Below are positions 8,037 to 16,260 of a DNA stretch of 22,693 bases, in pieces. The position numbers and the translations under genes were made by a program. A model generated the notes under the pieces. The model was given only the letters and a program-made list of their open reading frames with translations. It was not told where the DNA came from and made no database searches. Numbering within the stretch: the first letter of the stretch is position 1; every line of letters starts with the position of its first letter. The DNA comes from Thermoplasmata archaeon (GTDB lineage Archaea; Thermoplasmatota; Thermoplasmata; Thermoplasmatales; Thermoplasmataceae): the NCBI GenBank assembly GCA_021797055.1, contig JAKAAI010000023.1:1-22693 (forward strand). The letters run 5' to 3'.

Positions 8037-11000
8037 ACGCTTCCTCTGATAATAGAGAACAGTGATAACTGCGAGTCCAATAACGCCAACACCCACTAAT
8101 GTACCGATTACTATGAAAGTATTGTACTTTGGTGCAGGAGGTGGCGGCGGTGTACTGACAACTTTGGTAATGATTGTATAAGTCACCCTGATCGAAAGTG
8201 AGGACCCAGAAACCAAAAATTTCCCGGATTCAGGCGACACAGTATATCCTGAAACGTTACCAACGCTATACGTGTATGTGCCATTCGGCAGTGTTACGTT
8301 TATTGAGGATTTATTGGTCAGATATGTTTGACCGTTTACCTTCAACGTCCAGTTTGTGTTGTGTATCCCACTTTCATCGAATGTAACCGTGTAAACAAAT
8401 TCGGTGAAATTAACTGTTACATCAACAGGCTGGCCACTGATTATGACACTTCCCACAGTGGAATTGCCCCAAGTCTTATTCTGCGAAATAACACTGTATG
8501 TATAAGTTCCATTTGTAAGATTGAAAGTCACCTGACTCCCCGTGGTATTGTTAGAATAGGATACTCCTGTTCCAGATACGAGATTGACACCCCAGGTAGT
8601 ACCCGGCGGAAGATTCTTTTCATTAAAAGTTAAAAGGTAACGGTAAATCTTAAAAGTAACAGTTAAAATATTAGGTGCTCCATGTATGTTGAAACTATAT
8701 GTTGAAGGTGATGGTATATAGCTTCCAACGGGCGTGATTACATAAAGATATGTCCCATTGGGTACCAATATAGAATATGTGGAATTATTTGTTGTAATTG
8801 TATAAGATAAACCATTATGACCGTATAGCGAAAATGTCCAGTTAGTTCCAGAAGGAAGACCAATCTCCATTATGGTACTATTATAAATGTATGGCGTAAA
8901 TGTTACATTAACCTGGTAATTCGCATTCTCTAAATACAGTATACCATCTGTGAGCTGCGGAATATAGTAACCCTGCTGCACTAAATTATAATAATAGGTA
9001 CCATTCTGTAGTTCAGCCTTGACCTGAGTTCCTGTTGATGACATAGTAACATCGTTTATTGAAATTGACCATTTTGTTCCTGCTGTTAACCCAGTCTCGT
9101 TAATTGTAACAAGATGGACCTGAGAATGATAATTTATTTCAACTTCTATATTAGAAAGAGATACAAATACTGTGCCGGAATAATTTGATGGCATCATCTG
9201 ACTTATCGAAAGGGTTCTGTAATCATATGTTCCCTGAGGTACCATAAACGTAATAGACCCCAATGTCGAGAACTGAGTAATACCTCCGAAAGTTACCGAC
9301 CACTGTGAGTTTGTCCGCAATCCGGATTCCTTAAAGGTAACAGCGTGAAGCAAAGAAACAAAAGTTGTGTTGATAACAACCATGGTTGATCCATTGACAA
9401 CGAAATAACCAGTCGAATCAACAGGAGTAAAGTTCCCAGAATTTACCATTCTAAACATGTATGTGCCGTTAGGGAGGTAGAGTGGAATAGTGCCGAAGGT
9501 GCTGCTATATTGTATCGATGTATCGTTTGAACCTAGAATAGCAAAAGACCAGGTAGTCCCTCTTGCCAAACCCAGCTCGTTCATCTGAACCGGGTGCAAT
9601 AATGAATGGAAAGTGAGATTCAAATAAAGGGATGTGCCGTTTACATTCAAGAAGCCAGAATAATTTGACTGAAGGAAATAAGTACCACTCACCTCGACAT
9701 GGTAATAATATGTTCCGTTAAGCAATGGTATCTCGTTCAAACCGTAAGGTGATGAATAAGTAATTGTTTTGTTGTGTGAATTCTTTAAGGTCAAAGACCA
9801 CACCTGTAATGCAGGTAAACCTGTCTCTTTTACTATTAATAAATTAGAAACGTTAACAAAGTTCACGATAACCCTCTGATTAAGGGACCCATTACTGACA
9901 AATACGTGCGACGCTAATGCAGGATGCATGAAACCAACATCCATCACCCTGTAGTAATAAGTGCCATTCGTTACTGTAAAAGTGATATTACCGGTATCCA
10001 TGGATAGAAGCGTAGAATTTATTGAGCTGTTGGAAAGTGCAACGGACCATAGTGTTCCTGCAATAAGACCATGCTCAGAAAAAGTAATATTGATCGTCTT
10101 ACCCGTCCTTTGGATACCAAGTGCCGTGGACAGTTTAAATGATACGTTTACCTGATTATATTCTGACAGTACATCGATATTTCCAGTAGCATTTGCAGTT
10201 AAAGTAAAACCATTGACACTGGAAACTGTATATGAATACAAACCTGGCAAAACCCAGAAAATTATCACGGAACTGTCATTTCCCTCGGTTATGGAAGCAT
10301 GGGACGTCGTATTTACAAGGGTTACAGACCAGAATGTTCCATATGATCCTGGCACAGGATTTGCATTGGTCTGGTTGAATAAACCACTTTCCTTAAACGC
10401 AACGTACCTGTGAGTTGATGAGAATTTAATATTTACAAGATAAAAGGCATTGTCAACATACAGATTACCTGTGGATGGCGAAGCCATAAATCCATCAAAT
10501 GAGCCAATTGTGTATTTGTATGTTCCGTCGGGTAAGGAAATGTTGCTGAACTTGCCGGAAATTGTTGTTGTGAAGGATTGCCCAGACGTCTGGTTTTCAA
10601 GTGCCACTGTCCACACTGGAGGGGCAGAACCTGGTGTCGTGCCATTCTGGGGCAGACCTGTTTCAGAGAATGTCACAATATAAAGAGACCTATAAAATGA
10701 AATTGGGATCAGATAATTTTCAGAAGAGACGTTAATTGAGCCGCTCTCAGGACTGGCATAAAAAGTCACAGGGGATTCTATCGAATATCTATAGATAGCA
10801 TTAGGTACGGATACAGTCAGAAAATTGGTGAACGAATGTTCTGTTATATTAATCCCAAGCGACTTGTTAAAAATATTGACAAACCATTCCGTACCTACAG
10901 GTGTAAGTGGTAGACCAGTTTCTGAAAAGGATACATCGTAAAGCCTCTTCTGGAATGAAACCGAAACGCTCTGATCGGAACCCTTGACGGTTACTGTTCC

Positions 11001-11633
11001 CATCGGTGTCGTAGGGGAATAGGCACCCATCGAAAGTATTCTGTAATTATAAGATCCATTTACCTCAAGGAAAGTTATGCTGGAAGTGTTGGAATATCTT
11101 ACGATTCCGGATAAATTGACTGCCCACTCAGAGCCATAGGATCCTGAGGTGGAAGTAGCAGGTAAACCTGTTTCAGCAAAAACAACATAGAATAATTTTG
11201 GAACGAAATTTATGGATAAGGCGGCGTTGGAATTTGTAACATTTATCAAACCGGTCTGCGGAGTAATGCCGTAATTTGGTTCAGGTAGAACATAAAAATC
11301 ATATGCTCCAGCAGACACATTAAAAGTAATTACGTTGGAGCTGGAATGCTTGGTAATGTTGTAAACGGAATTTGAAAGATGCACTCCCCATTCGGCACCA
11401 TAATAACCATTTGAATTCGTATCGTTGAGACCGGTTTCAGTAATTGTGATTAGAAATGATCCACTACCTCCAACTGTAGTCTGTTTAATTTCCTGGCTTT
11501 TTGACGCATTTTTATGAGAGCCGGGAATTCCGGGGTAGGAACCGACTGATGACACCAGAAGAATCGCGACAGTCACGAAAATGTATAGAATTATAACATT
11601 TCTGCGTATTTTACTTTTATATTTGTAAATCAT
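8031..11633 (-). CDS. Giant repeat surface protein with C-terminal membrane anchor
   Basis: A 1200-residue exported protein. MIYKYKSKIRRN plus the hydrophobic run VIILYIFVTVAILLVSS is a signal peptide or N-terminal anchor. Residues about 60-1155 are 13 tandem repeats of about 84 residues with the pattern 'vtF-E-GLP-GT-W-V-l ... itf-v-NGTY-Y-V ... SG-v-V ... v-V-F', which looks like Ig/carboxypeptidase-regulatory-like beta sandwiches and resembles repeats I recall from Thermoplasmata thermopsin-type and other surface proteins. The repeats are followed by a PPPPPAP stretch, a transmembrane helix (about 1171-1191) and a basic tail (QRKRL), so the bulk should lie outside the cell. I counted roughly fifty N-x-S/T sequons by hand. 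No protease active site was seen. The frame is also open from a TTG at 11660, but the ATG at 11631-11633 places the basic residues directly before the hydrophobic stretch. Function is unknown; a stalk, adhesin or envelope protein is inferred. Confidence 0.8.
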   Translation of the reverse strand: MIYKYKSKIRRNVIILYIFVTVAILLVSSVGSYPGIPGSHKNASKSQEIKQTTVGGSGSFLITITETGLNDTNSNGYYGAEWGVHLSNSVYNITKHSSSNVITFNVSAGAYDFYVLPEPNYGITPQTGLINVTNSNAALSINFVPKLFYVVFAETGLPATSTSGSYGSEWAVNLSGIVRYSNTSSITFLEVNGSYNYRILSMGAYSPTTPMGTVTVKGSDQSVSVSFQKRLYDVSFSETGLPLTPVGTEWFVNIFNKSLGINITEHSFTNFLTVSVPNAIYRYSIESPVTFYASPESGSINVSSENYLIPISFYRSLYIVTFSETGLPQNGTTPGSAPPVWTVALENQTSGQSFTTTISGKFSNISLPDGTYKYTIGSFDGFMASPSTGNLYVDNAFYLVNIKFSSTHRYVAFKESGLFNQTNANPVPGSYGTFWSVTLVNTTSHASITEGNDSSVIIFWVLPGLYSYTVSSVNGFTLTANATGNIDVLSEYNQVNVSFKLSTALGIQRTGKTINITFSEHGLIAGTLWSVALSNSSINSTLLSMDTGNITFTVTNGTYYYRVMDVGFMHPALASHVFVSNGSLNQRVIVNFVNVSNLLIVKETGLPALQVWSLTLKNSHNKTITYSSPYGLNEIPLLNGTYYYHVEVSGTYFLQSNYSGFLNVNGTSLYLNLTFHSLLHPVQMNELGLARGTTWSFAILGSNDTSIQYSSTFGTIPLYLPNGTYMFRMVNSGNFTPVDSTGYFVVNGSTMVVINTTFVSLLHAVTFKESGLRTNSQWSVTFGGITQFSTLGSITFMVPQGTYDYRTLSISQMMPSNYSGTVFVSLSNIEVEINYHSQVHLVTINETGLTAGTKWSISINDVTMSSTGTQVKAELQNGTYYYNLVQQGYYIPQLTDGILYLENANYQVNVTFTPYIYNSTIMEIGLPSGTNWTFSLYGHNGLSYTITTNNSTYSILVPNGTYLYVITPVGSYIPSPSTYSFNIHGAPNILTVTFKIYRYLLTFNEKNLPPGTTWGVNLVSGTGVSYSNNTTGSQVTFNLTNGTYTYSVISQNKTWGNSTVGSVIISGQPVDVTVNFTEFVYTVTFDESGIHNTNWTLKVNGQTYLTNKSSINVTLPNGTYTYSVGNVSGYTVSPESGKFLVSGSSLSIRVTYTIITKVVSTPPPPPAPKYNTFIVIGTLVGVGVIGLAVITVLYYQRKRL
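8169..11456 (-). repeat. Thirteen tandem protein repeats of about 84 residues
   Basis: The units start with variants of E-T/S-G-L-P (for example FAETGLP, FSETGLP, FKESGL, VKETGLP, FNEKNLP) followed by a W-containing strand and an NGTY-Y element. They vary in length from roughly 76 to 103 residues and are well diverged from one another, with no near-identical neighbouring units visible. The array therefore looks old rather than freshly amplified. Confidence 0.8.
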
Positions 11634-11679
11634 AATTATAGTACGCCAACAAACAGACAATAATTAATGTTTTGATTGG

Positions 11680-11688
11680 TTTAAATAT
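11680..11688 (-). promoter_or_regulatory. TATA box of the giant repeat protein
   Basis: The minus strand reads ATATTTAAA here, close to the archaeal consensus. A transcript would start near 11658, giving a leader of about 25 nt before the ATG at 11633, or a leaderless message if the TTG at 11660 were used. No clear GGAGG site lies before the ATG. Confidence 0.5.
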
Positions 11689-11834
11689 TCGATCCTGCTT
11701 AAAAGTAGAAAGATTTCTATTAGAACCAAGGACCAAAGAATGAGAATTCCCTTTTTTTAGGAAACTTGAAATGTTTCAGAAAATCTTTCAAACATTCTGG
11801 CTACTTGGTAATCGTATGAACCAGCTGATCCATA

Positions 11835-11846
11835 AATTTATATAAA
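11835..11846. promoter_or_regulatory. Orphan TATA-like element
   Basis: AATTTATATAAA is a good archaeal TATA match in both directions but lies about 175 bp from the nearest coding start. It could drive a long leader for the glycosyltransferase or a small RNA, or be chance in AT-rich DNA. Confidence 0.25.
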
Positions 11847-11922
11847 CAAAGGAACGACTGGAAAAAGAATTGCATTCCATGAGGGGAAACCTGATTTTTC
11901 ATTAAATAAATCATATCAAAAT

Positions 11923-11960
11923 GTAAGAACTTGACCGGAATAGTGACATAAGGTTCTTAC
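11923..11960. repeat. Perfect 8-bp inverted repeat upstream of the glycosyltransferase
   Basis: The arms are GTAAGAAC (11923-11930) and GTTCTTAC (11953-11960), with 22 bp between. The arm centres are 30 bp apart, close to three helical turns. The right arm ends 28 bp before the TATA box at 11989. It could bind a dimeric regulator or form a hairpin in a longer transcript. Confidence 0.45.
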
Positions 11961-11988
11961 ACCACTTTTTCAAAGATGTACCATTTTA

Positions 11989-11998
11989 CTTAAATACT
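11989..11998 (+). promoter_or_regulatory. TATA box of the glycosyltransferase gene
   Basis: CTTAAATACT is centred 28 bp before the ATG at 12021. No Shine-Dalgarno site is present (AATCCCATCTTATAA precedes the ATG), so a leaderless transcript is likely. Confidence 0.5.
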
Positions 11999-12020
11999 TT
12001 TGAATAATCCCATCTTATAA

Positions 12021-13247
12021 ATGGACGCATTCTTCATTGTAATACTGATTGGTTCGATTTTTTCGATAATATCAGCTATTTTTTATTTAGTAAATTCTTT
12101 TCGATCAGTTAATTTTAAGGCGGAATTTAACACTGAGGAGCAGAATACGAGAGACGTTACAGTAATCATACCAGTCTTCAATGAAGATGTAAATTTATTT
12201 ACAAAAGTTATCGAAGCCGCGTCTAAACAGGGTTCCGATGTTATAGTTGTAGGTGACGGCTGCAATGCACCATATGCAGAGATTGCAAAAAGGTACTCTG
12301 CAAGATTTCTTTCTACACCTACGAGAGGTGGAAAGCGCAAAGCGTTGAATCTTGCCATGAACTATGTATCAACAAAGTTTGTTATGTTTGTTGATAGCGA
12401 TACAATAATACCTTACGGCGCTGTAGAAGATCTTCTTTCAACCTTCACCGAAAACATCGGAGGTGTTGGGGCAAATTTAAAGATAATGGAAGACGGTCGT
12501 CCCCTATCTTACGCATCTGAGTTTGTCGAACGAAGCAGGGAAGTCATTTTGAAGGCAATGAATAAGAGCGGAAACGTTATGATACTTGATGGGGGATGCG
12601 TTTTATATAGAACGGATCTGGTTAAACCCTTTATTCTTTCCAGTGAATTCAGCGATTACAAGGTTTTCGGCAGGAAAAGTGTTGTTGGCGATGATAGACA
12701 GCTCACTAGTTTCATAATTAAAAGCGGTTTTAGGGCGGTCAAGAACTATTCAGTTCAGGTACAGACTCCATCTCAGAAAACATTGAAATCATACTACAGG
12801 CAGCAGGTCAGATGGGCCAGAAATGGGTGGTATTATTTCTTCAAAGACCTTTTTGGTGGTACATCGAGGAAAGCTGGGGCATTTTATACATTTGAAATGC
12901 TGTATGTGTACCTTTTGCCTTTGATTTTCCTTGGGCTAGGAACTTCTGAGCTTTACCTGTTTCTTTTTGCTCACCACTATTCATACGCCAGGTTCACATT
13001 TGAACATGCATTTGAGTTTTTCATAGTTCAAGTTTTTACATTCAGGTTTATTCGTATAACCAGACTGGCCTCGACCCTTGTAAATCTTTTTGGTATCTCA
13101 GTATTCGGGGTCGCAATATCCAATAACATGTCCAGAAACAAGTTAAAAACATTTGCATTCGGTGCCATTGGTCTAATAATCATGTTTTTTGCTTCAATCC
13201 ATGGCCTCCTGACAATATGGAAACAGGGTTCATGGTTAACAAGGTGA
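12021..13247 (+). CDS. Membrane-bound family 2 glycosyltransferase
   Basis: A 408-residue processive-type GT2 enzyme of the hyaluronan/chitin/cellulose synthase-like group, which uses a nucleotide sugar on the cytosolic side of the membrane. It has an N-terminal transmembrane helix (about 3-25), then the GT-A fold beginning VTVIIPVFNE (46-55), GGKRKALN (103-110), the metal-binding DSD (125-127), GDD in place of the usual base motif (223-225) and QQVRW (261-265), the Q-x-x-RW motif typical of these synthases. Three or four transmembrane segments follow (about 293-318, 331-348, 352-368 and 378-398). The substrate cannot be read from the sequence. It stands divergently from the sequon-rich surface proteins, so making an envelope glycan or part of their N-glycan is a reasonable inference. 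ftsZ follows after 46 bp but has its own TATA-like element. Confidence 0.85.
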   Translation: MDAFFIVILIGSIFSIISAIFYLVNSFRSVNFKAEFNTEEQNTRDVTVIIPVFNEDVNLFTKVIEAASKQGSDVIVVGDGCNAPYAEIAKRYSARFLSTPTRGGKRKALNLAMNYVSTKFVMFVDSDTIIPYGAVEDLLSTFTENIGGVGANLKIMEDGRPLSYASEFVERSREVILKAMNKSGNVMILDGGCVLYRTDLVKPFILSSEFSDYKVFGRKSVVGDDRQLTSFIIKSGFRAVKNYSVQVQTPSQKTLKSYYRQQVRWARNGWYYFFKDLFGGTSRKAGAFYTFEMLYVYLLPLIFLGLGTSELYLFLFAHHYSYARFTFEHAFEFFIVQVFTFRFIRITRLASTLVNLFGISVFGVAISNNMSRNKLKTFAFGAIGLIIMFFASIHGLLTIWKQGSWLTR

Positions 13248-13254
13248 ACCTGAC

Positions 13255-13266
13255 AAATTTAATATT
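13255..13266 (+). promoter_or_regulatory. TATA-like element of ftsZ
   Basis: AAATTTAATATT is centred about 33 bp before the ATG at 13294, which would give a leader of a few bases. It supports that ATG over the in-frame GTG at 13279, which would lie too close to the element. Confidence 0.4.
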
Positions 13267-13293
13267 CTCTTTTCGATTGTGTTGTATACTAAA

Positions 13294-14361
13294 ATGACTG
13301 ATAATGATCCCGATTATGATTATACGGAAGATTTCAAAGGTACTTCTGATGAAGAGCTGGACCAGTTTGCCGTTGGAACTGGCGCAACCATTAAAGTTTT
13401 TGGTATGGGCGGTGGAGGCTCAAATTCAATAAACCGTCTTTACAGGGAGAAAATACCTGGAATAGACCTGATTGCCTGTAACACTGACTCAAACCATCTC
13501 CTTCGAATAAAGGCCAAGAACAAGATTCTTCTGGGCGAAAACCTTACGCGTGGTCAGGGTGCCGGCGGCGACCCCAGGATAGGAGAGGAGGCTGCGCGAG
13601 AATCTGAGAAAATGTTTGTCAACTTCATGAAGGGTGCTGAAATCGTATTCATTACCGCTGGATTGGGCGGTGGTACTGGCACTGGTTCTGCTCCATATGC
13701 AGCCAAGATAGCAAAGGAGCAGGGAGCTCTTACATTTGCTGTTGTCACTCTCCCATTCGAGGGCGAGGGCATCAGAAGAATGAGAAAAGCCGTCTGGGGC
13801 CTTAAAAGACTGATTCCTACATGCGACTGTGTGATAGTCATAACCAACGAAACATTGCTCACCATTGCACCGGATCTTCCCGTGGACAAATCTTTCAGGG
13901 CTGCTGACGAAGTTATTGTGAAGGCAATAAAGGCAATAACTGAGATTCTCTCATATACCAGACTCATCAACCTGGACATGCGTGATCTAGAAGAGGTTGT
14001 CAAAAATTCAGGTGCAGCAGTCATCGGAATCGGATATGGTACCGGTGAGTACGGGGAAAGAGTTAAACAGGCGGTAAAAGACGCGCTGGCATCACCATTC
14101 CTGGATCTTGACCTAAGCACAGCGACGGGTGTCCTGATCAATATATCTGCTGCTGATCCTACCATAGACGAAACAAATATTGCAACAGAGGAAGTCCGGA
14201 AACTGATATCTGATAAGGCCAAGATAATTATGGGAACCGGAATAGACAAGTCGCTCGATAAAAAGATACAGGTTACCCTTATTGTCACAGGATTAAAGCT
14301 ACCATCCTCCATCCTGGATCTCGAAGGTACGGAAGAGGGCGGAATAGATTTCATTTCTTGA
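13294..14361 (+). CDS. ftsZ: Cell-division GTPase FtsZ
   Basis: Tubulin-family GTPase that polymerises into the division ring on the cytosolic membrane face. The 355-residue protein has an acidic N-terminal tail, the start of the nucleotide-binding fold (VFGMGGGGSNSINRL, 35-49), NTDS (63-66), the tubulin signature GGGTGTG (125-131), and the T7 loop NLDMRD (226-231), whose acidic residues complete the GTP-hydrolysis site of the next subunit. The C-terminal domain ends quickly; the tail is short and finishes GGIDFIS. A terminal G-I-D motif of this kind has, as I recall, been linked to SepF binding in archaeal FtsZ. The ATG at 13294 is chosen over an in-frame GTG at 13279 because of the promoter spacing. 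It lies alone between the glycosyltransferase and the transketolase operon rather than in a division cluster. Whether it is FtsZ1 or FtsZ2 type was not resolved. Confidence 0.96.
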   Translation: MTDNDPDYDYTEDFKGTSDEELDQFAVGTGATIKVFGMGGGGSNSINRLYREKIPGIDLIACNTDSNHLLRIKAKNKILLGENLTRGQGAGGDPRIGEEAARESEKMFVNFMKGAEIVFITAGLGGGTGTGSAPYAAKIAKEQGALTFAVVTLPFEGEGIRRMRKAVWGLKRLIPTCDCVIVITNETLLTIAPDLPVDKSFRAADEVIVKAIKAITEILSYTRLINLDMRDLEEVVKNSGAAVIGIGYGTGEYGERVKQAVKDALASPFLDLDLSTATGVLINISAADPTIDETNIATEEVRKLISDKAKIIMGTGIDKSLDKKIQVTLIVTGLKLPSSILDLEGTEEGGIDFIS

Positions 14362-14398
14362 AATCACAGATTATTTGCTTTGAAAATTAAAAAATGTT

Positions 14399-14407
14399 TT
14401 TTAAATA
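14399..14407 (+). promoter_or_regulatory. TATA box of the transketolase-transaldolase operon
   Basis: TTTAAATAA is preceded by more T's (T6 at 14397-14402), which could also help end the ftsZ transcript. A transcript start is expected near 14430, one base before an ATG at 14431 that opens a seven-codon frame. Confidence 0.5.
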
Positions 14408-14430
14408 ATAAATGATTACGATTTAGATTT

Positions 14431-14454
14431 ATGTTATCGGGTTGTGGTCTCTAA
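14431..14454 (+). other. Possible leaderless upstream ORF (MLSGCGL)
   Basis: An ATG at the predicted transcript start opens seven codons plus TAA. It spans the first candidate GTG start of transketolase (14444) in another frame and stops one base before the second in-frame GTG (14456). This layout could couple translation of the two frames. It is only an arrangement seen in the sequence; expression is not shown. Confidence 0.3.
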
Positions 14455-15298
14455 AGTGAAAAGTTATCAGCTATCAGATAGCGATCTAATGAATGTAAGG
14501 GAAATGGCCCGCCAGATCAGAATAAATTCTGTTAAGATGGTCTATGAGGCTGGCAGCGGCCACCCGGGGGGTTCACTCAGTGCCGCGGATATACTTGCTG
14601 TTCTTTATTTCAGGGTACTGAATATCGATCCGCTTGATCCTGAGAATCCAGACAGGGACAGGTTCATACTCAGCAAGGGACATGCTTCGCCAGGCATGTA
14701 TTCAACGCTTGCACTGCGAGGTTTTTTTCCAGTAGAACTGCTTAAAGACTTCAGAAAATTGACATCAAAACTGGAAGGACATGTCCATCGGGGTGTCCCT
14801 GGAATAGAATCGTCAACAGGTTCGCTAGGTCAGGGATTGGGAATAGGTGTGGGAATGGCCATTGCAGCAAAGCTCGACAAGAAGAAATATCATACTTTTG
14901 TTATGATTGGCGATGGGGAGCTTGAGGAGGGAAGTATATGGGAGTCGCTGATGGCTGGTTTTAAATTTAAGCTGAATAATCTTATCGTTATTCTTGATAG
15001 AAATGGGGTTCAACTTGATGGCAAAACAAACGATATAATGCCGTTGCATGATATACCCGCAATGGTCAGCAGCTTCGGGTGGAATGTTATCGAAATAGAC
15101 GGGCATGACTACAATCAGATTCTCTCAGCGCTTGAGGGGGCAAAAGAATCTCATGATTTACCGACATTCATCGTGGCGCATACAGTCAAGGGAAAAGGTG
15201 TCAGTTATATGGAAGGCAACTACAAATACCATGGATCCCCTCCAGCCAGCAAGGAGGAATTTGAAATTGCAATGAAGGAACTGGGGGCGGATGCATAA
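14444..15298 (+). CDS. Transketolase, N-terminal (TPP-binding) subunit
   Basis: One half of a split archaeal transketolase, which with the next gene moves two-carbon ketol units between sugar phosphates in the non-oxidative pentose phosphate pathway. The 284 residues show GHPGGS (39-44), SKGHASPG (77-84), GSLGQGL (126-132) and the thiamine-diphosphate/metal motif beginning GDGELEEGS (156-164), with Asn at 179 and 188. It lacks the pyrimidine-binding and C-terminal domains, which the following gene encodes, starting one base inside this gene's stop. The start is a GTG; a second in-frame GTG 12 bases later (14456) is an equal alternative, and neither has a good Shine-Dalgarno site. A 1-deoxyxylulose-phosphate synthase is unlikely because of the split form and the adjacent transaldolase. 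Confidence 0.93.
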   Translation: MVSKVKSYQLSDSDLMNVREMARQIRINSVKMVYEAGSGHPGGSLSAADILAVLYFRVLNIDPLDPENPDRDRFILSKGHASPGMYSTLALRGFFPVELLKDFRKLTSKLEGHVHRGVPGIESSTGSLGQGLGIGVGMAIAAKLDKKKYHTFVMIGDGELEEGSIWESLMAGFKFKLNNLIVILDRNGVQLDGKTNDIMPLHDIPAMVSSFGWNVIEIDGHDYNQILSALEGAKESHDLPTFIVAHTVKGKGVSYMEGNYKYHGSPPASKEEFEIAMKELGADA

Positions 15299-16260
15299 TG
15301 ATAGGAAAACCTGAATCCCTCCGAGACGCTTATGGCGCCGAGCTGGTGGAGATAGGTAAAAGAGACAGTAACATGGTCGTTCTGGATGCTGATCTCTCAT
15401 CCTCAACCAAGACTGGCATGTTTGGAAAGCAATTTCCGGAAAGATTTTTCAATATGGGTATTTCAGAGCAGTCTATGGTCAGCACAGCAGCGGGACTTGC
15501 TCTATCCGGAAAGAAGGTTTTTGTCTCTACCTTTGCCGTATTTCTCATGAGGACATATGAACAGATAAGGCAGAGTGTCTGCTACAACAACATTGATGTT
15601 AATTTCGTCACTACCCACGCAGGAATCACCGTTGGAGAGGATGGTGCAACTCACCAGATTGTTGAGGATATTGGCATAATGTCTGGACTGCCGCATATGT
15701 CTGTCATTGTACCGGTTGACGCAGTTGAAACAAGAAGCGTCATAAGATATGTTCACGATGCTACAACGACACCATATTATGTCCGCCTGTCAAGAGAGAA
15801 ATTTCCTGTCCTTAATGATCCAGATTATGAATACCTTCCAAGAAAATCTGTTTTATTCAAGGACGGCTCAGATATGGCCATCATTGCATGCGGGTCAATG
15901 GTGTCGTTATCCTTGCAGGCTGCGGAAGAACTGAAGAAGAAAGGGATTGATGCGAGAGTTATCAACATGTCATCAATAAAACCAATAGACACAGGTGCTA
16001 TCATAAAGGCGGCAACCGAGACAGGTCGTATACTCACCGCAGAGGAACATTCCATATACAATGGTCTGGGAAGCAGAGTATGTGAGGTTGTAAGCGAAAA
16101 TCACCCCTGCCCAGTACTGAGAGTGGGAATGCGTGATACATTCGGGAAATCTGGGAAATCATGGGAACTTTTCGATTACTTTCATATGGGTGTTAATGAT
16201 CTCGTAAAACAGTCTGAAATATTATTTAGGGAGGAGACTAAATATGAAAATCTTTCTTGA
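15298..16260 (+). CDS. Transketolase, C-terminal (pyrimidine-binding) subunit
   Basis: Second half of the split transketolase, 320 residues. It contains the pyrimidine-binding domain with [10 protein letters not shown] (51-60; the Glu at 57 is the residue that activates the cofactor), the substrate-loop block [14 protein letters not shown] (107-120), and a C-terminal transketolase domain from about residue 190 ([12 protein letters not shown] onward). Its ATG overlaps the stop of the N-terminal subunit by one base (TAATG), so the two halves should be made in equal amounts by coupled translation. Its own end overlaps the transaldolase start by 17 bp. Pyruvate dehydrogenase E1 beta has the same fold, but the neighbours and the DGATHQ block favour transketolase. 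Confidence 0.93.
   Translation: MIGKPESLRDAYGAELVEIGKRDSNMVVLDADLSSSTKTGMFGKQFPERFFNMGISEQSMVSTAAGLALSGKKVFVSTFAVFLMRTYEQIRQSVCYNNIDVNFVTTHAGITVGEDGATHQIVEDIGIMSGLPHMSVIVPVDAVETRSVIRYVHDATTTPYYVRLSREKFPVLNDPDYEYLPRKSVLFKDGSDMAIIACGSMVSLSLQAAEELKKKGIDARVINMSSIKPIDTGAIIKAATETGRILTAEEHSIYNGLGSRVCEVVSENHPCPVLRVGMRDTFGKSGKSWELFDYFHMGVNDLVKQSEILFREETKYENLS
16230..16234 (+). promoter_or_regulatory. Shine-Dalgarno site of transaldolase
   Basis: GGAGG inside the last codons of the transketolase C-subunit gene lies nine bases before the transaldolase ATG at 16244. It fixes that start and shows that the overlapping gene has its own ribosome entry. Confidence 0.7.

Larger units (their letters stand above)
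11634..12020. other. 387-bp divergent intergenic region
   Basis: This gap separates the minus-strand surface cluster from the plus-strand glycosyltransferase. It contains a TATA box for each neighbour, an inverted repeat at 11923-11960, a T7 run at 11751-11757 (plus strand) and an extra TATA-like element at 11835-11846. Only tiny open frames were found, for example 8 codons on plus from 11879 and a 12-codon frame on minus that begins near 11797; neither is convincing. Confidence 0.6.

Noticed and set aside
8031..11633. Thermopsin-type protease for the 1200-aa repeat protein.
   Set aside because: The repeats resemble those I recall in thermopsin-containing proteins, but all of the space between signal and anchor is filled by the 13 repeats and no protease domain remains.
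1585..11633. Recent tandem DNA amplification within the repeat and propeller genes.
   Set aside because: The units are recognisable only at protein level; no near-identical adjacent stretches of DNA were seen.
13554..14354. A 266-codon open frame on the minus strand opposite ftsZ.
   Set aside because: It lies entirely inside a certain ftsZ gene, its product is Ser/Pro/Val-rich without motifs, and the frame is open because of the codon use of the sense gene.
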